The notes under the pieces were generated by a model. It worked only from the letters and a program-made list of their open reading frames with translations. It was not told where the DNA came from and did not search any database. A stretch of DNA of 33,993 nt. Origin: Planctomycetota bacterium (GTDB taxonomy: Bacteria > Planctomycetota > UBA1135 > GCA-002686595). Made by a program: the position numbers and the translations under genes. The stretch covers positions 1-33,993 of the forward strand of contig SIAI01000042.1 in NCBI GenBank assembly GCA_009691855.1, given 5' to 3'. Each line of letters opens with the position of its first letter. Position 1 is the stretch's first letter. Positions 32,489-33,993 of this stretch are shown here, in pieces.

Positions 32489-33746
32489 CGAGCGCCTGCA
32501 CGCCTACCTGGACGGTGAGCTCTCCGAGCCCGAGCGCGCGGCGCTGGAGCGCGAGCTCGCCGGCGATCCCGCCGCGCGCGCGCGGCTGGAAGCGCTGCGC
32601 GCGCTGGATGTCGCGCTCGGCGAGCTGTATCGCGAGGAGCTGCGGCGCGCCGAGCCGGCGCTCGCGCGCCTGCACCTGCCACGCGCGCGCCGCGTACGTT
32701 TGCGGTGGCTGCTCGTCCCGCTGGCTGCCGCCGCGGGCGCGCTGGCGGGCTTCTTCCTGCGCGGCGCCGCGCCCGCGAGCCGCGACTTCGCCGCCGTGGC
32801 CACGCTCGCCACCGGACCGTTCCTGGTGGACGACGGGGTGGGCGCGCCGCGCGAGGCGCGCGCGGGCGAGTTCCTGGCCGCCGGCACGCGCGTGAGCGCG
32901 CCGCCCGGCGTGCGCCTGGCGCTGGTGTTGCACGACGGCAGCGAGCTGCGCCTGGACTGTGAGAGCTCCTTGCGCCTGGCCGGCGAGCGGAAGATCGAGC
33001 TCGCCGCCGGCCGCGCCTGGTCGCGCGTCGTGCCCGGCACGCCGTTCCGTTTCGAGTGTGGCGGCGCCGCGGTCGAGGTGCACGGCACCGAGCTCTCGGT
33101 GGAGCGCCAGGGCGAGCGCACCGAGGTCCTGCTGTTCTCCGGCGCCGCCGAACTCGAGGCCGGCGGCGCCACGCGCGTGCTGGCCGCGGGCGAAACGGCG
33201 GTGTGGGAGGGCGGCGCGCTGTCGGAGGCGCGGCGCATCGAGTCGGAGGCCATCGCCACCGGCTGGATGCTCGAGCTCTACGCCTACTCCGGCACGCACC
33301 AGAAGGACCTGGCCGAGCACCTCGACCGCCTCTTGATCGAGATGGGGCACAGGAAACTCGTCTCCTTCGAGGAGCAGGTGCTCACCAGCGAGCTCGCCGG
33401 CGTGTGCCGCGTGCCGATCGCGCGCTACTTGGTGAGCGAGGGCGCGCGCGCCGAGCTCGACTCGCGCCGCAAGGCCGCGCGCGTGCTGGAGCGCATCGCC
33501 GATCCGAGCGTGGCCGTGCCGCTCAGCGCGGCCCTGCGCGACCCGGACCTCGAGGTACGCCGCTCGGCCGCGCGCGCGCTGAAGCGCATTTCGCGCGGCG
33601 AGCTGTGCCCCGACCCCGAGCAGGCCGCGCAGGCGCCGGAGGCCCAGATCCCGGCGTGTGAACGCTGGGCCGAGGAGCAAGCCGGCCTGCTCGAACCCCC
33701 CAAGACCTCGAAGCTCGCCGTGGTTGGATTGTTGCTCACACTCTGA
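32481..33746 (+). CDS. Anti-sigma factor-like protein: cytoplasmic helix, TM, FecR domain, HEAT repeats
   Basis: The 421-residue protein is the probable partner of the adjacent sigma factor. Residues 1-48 form an anti-sigma-like helical start (SDERLHAYLDGELSEPERAALE) but lack the HxxxCxxC zinc motif. One membrane helix lies around residues 71-93. Residues 105-245 form a FecR-like beta domain (LVLHDGSELRLDCESSLRLAG, VEVHGTELSVE). Residues 318-375 form HEAT or PBS-lyase-like repeats (ARVLERIADPSVAVPLSAAL, VRRSAARALKRI). The last 19 residues are encoded inside copy C of the dispersed repeat and are therefore probably recent. ATG 32481 with GGAGGA at 32470-32475 is preferred to ATG 32475. Confidence 0.87.
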   Translation: MSDERLHAYLDGELSEPERAALERELAGDPAARARLEALRALDVALGELYREELRRAEPALARLHLPRARRVRLRWLLVPLAAAAGALAGFFLRGAAPASRDFAAVATLATGPFLVDDGVGAPREARAGEFLAAGTRVSAPPGVRLALVLHDGSELRLDCESSLRLAGERKIELAAGRAWSRVVPGTPFRFECGGAAVEVHGTELSVERQGERTEVLLFSGAAELEAGGATRVLAAGETAVWEGGALSEARRIESEAIATGWMLELYAYSGTHQKDLAEHLDRLLIEMGHRKLVSFEEQVLTSELAGVCRVPIARYLVSEGARAELDSRRKAARVLERIADPSVAVPLSAALRDPDLEVRRSAARALKRISRGELCPDPEQAAQAPEAQIPACERWAEEQAGLLEPPKTSKLAVVGLLLTL

Positions 33747-33847
33747 GCCGCTTGCCCGCCGCAGGCGGGCCTGGTCAGGAAAGAACAAGCACCGGCTCGT
33801 CAGGCCCGAGTCGGGCGAGCGTTCTGAACCGCTTGTTCTTTGGAAGC
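33689..33847 (+). repeat. Dispersed structured repeat, copy C (full length)
   Basis: 33698-33847 is nearly identical to 5118-5270. The upstream palindrome of copy A is deleted here, so GCTCGAAC is joined directly to CCCCAAGACC. The hairpin GCCCGCC-GCA-GGCGGGC is perfect. The outer stem AAAGAACAAGC (33780-33790) with GCTTGTTCTTT (33831-33841) is fully paired. The element overlaps the 3' end of the anti-sigma gene and fills the space to the convergent methylglyoxal synthase gene. Confidence 0.8.
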
Positions 33848-33859
33848 CCGTTCCCGGGT

Positions 33860-33993
33860 TCAGCGCGCTCGAGGCCCTTGCCGGAGATCCGGCAGGCGCC
33901 GCTCGTACTCGGCCTCCATCAGCGGGCTCGAGAGCACGAAGTCGGCCGTGGCGCGGTTGCAGGCGATGGGCGAGTTGTAGACCACGGCGATGC
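33860..33993 (-). CDS. mgsA: Methylglyoxal synthase, C-terminal fragment (5' part beyond window)
   Basis: Reading the minus strand from the window's right edge gives IAVVYNSPIACNRATADFVL, then SSPLMEAEYERRLPD and a stop at 33860-33862. This is the conserved C-terminus of methylglyoxal synthase, which converts dihydroxyacetone phosphate to methylglyoxal and phosphate. The N-P/S-x-A-C-N-R-x-T-A-D-F signature and the Y-x-R-R end are diagnostic. Only 43 residues are visible; the catalytic Asp and the rest of the gene lie to the right. It is convergent with the anti-sigma gene. Confidence 0.88.
   Translation of the reverse strand, partial: IAVVYNSPIACNRATADFVLSSPLMEAEYERRLPDLRQGPRAR

Noticed and set aside
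1..33993. CRISPR arrays, tRNA or rRNA genes
   Set aside because: No regularly spaced repeats, cas-like genes, cloverleaf sequences or rRNA motifs were seen on reading both strands.

Overview
The window is about 34 kb of very GC-rich bacterial DNA with roughly thirty densely packed genes. Many genes overlap by 1-8 nt, and GTG, TTG and probably CTG start codons are used. Several features point to a Planctomycetota-like lineage: secreted proteins with carboxypeptidase-regulatory-like and HEAT domains, a FecR/HEAT anti-sigma factor beside an ECF sigma factor, an HEWGTFT-type secreted protein, a stand-alone protein-arginine kinase and a GT-C/TPR membrane protein. No rRNA or tRNA gene was seen, so the taxonomy is an inference.

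Layout. 1-72 is the 3' end of an IS1182-like transposase. 331-1704 encodes a secreted M1 metallopeptidase. 1724-3804 (minus) is a sulfur module: an MBL/rhodanese/DUF2892 fusion followed by a TauE/SafE exporter broken by a small deletion. 3961-4869 is a UbiA-type phosphoribosyltransferase. 4868-5467 is a gene-free island of structured repeats. 5522-7598 (minus) holds a small unknown gene and a GT-C/TPR membrane protein. 7770-10050 holds a class I aminotransferase and a threonine aldolase. 10169-10704 is a TIGR02574/RelE-ParE toxin-antitoxin pair. 10822-16248 holds a carboxypeptidase-regulatory-like protein, a phosphomannomutase/phosphoglucomutase, a small lipoprotein and a secreted HEAT protein. 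16487-19456 is an overlapping set: SAM hydroxide adenosyltransferase-like protein, arginase and a frameshifted SGNH hydrolase. 19479-23213 holds a GH42-like protein diverging from mcsB and a DUF1579 gene. 23259-25029 (minus) is a hydrolase/PadR/membrane-protein operon. 25108-28929 holds a frameshifted secreted protein, a four-helix membrane protein, an Hsp20, a DUF4177 protein and an ATP-grasp enzyme. 29053-33746 holds a SLOG-ankyrin fusion, an HEWGTFT protein, an ECF sigma factor and a FecR/HEAT anti-sigma. 33860-33993 (minus) is the C-terminus of methylglyoxal synthase.

The most unusual material is a dispersed structured repeat of about 150 nt. It has full copies at 5088-5270 and 33689-33847, both between convergent genes, and a partial inverted copy at 16261-16338. 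The third copy supplies the last codons of the anti-sigma gene. Other points worth a second look are a SLOG-like domain fused to ankyrin repeats, a DUF62 protein whose catalytic-triad His is replaced by Asp, apparent CTG initiation of the sigma factor, a perfect 27-bp-arm palindrome, and three genes broken by small indels. The indels may be real decay or assembly errors.
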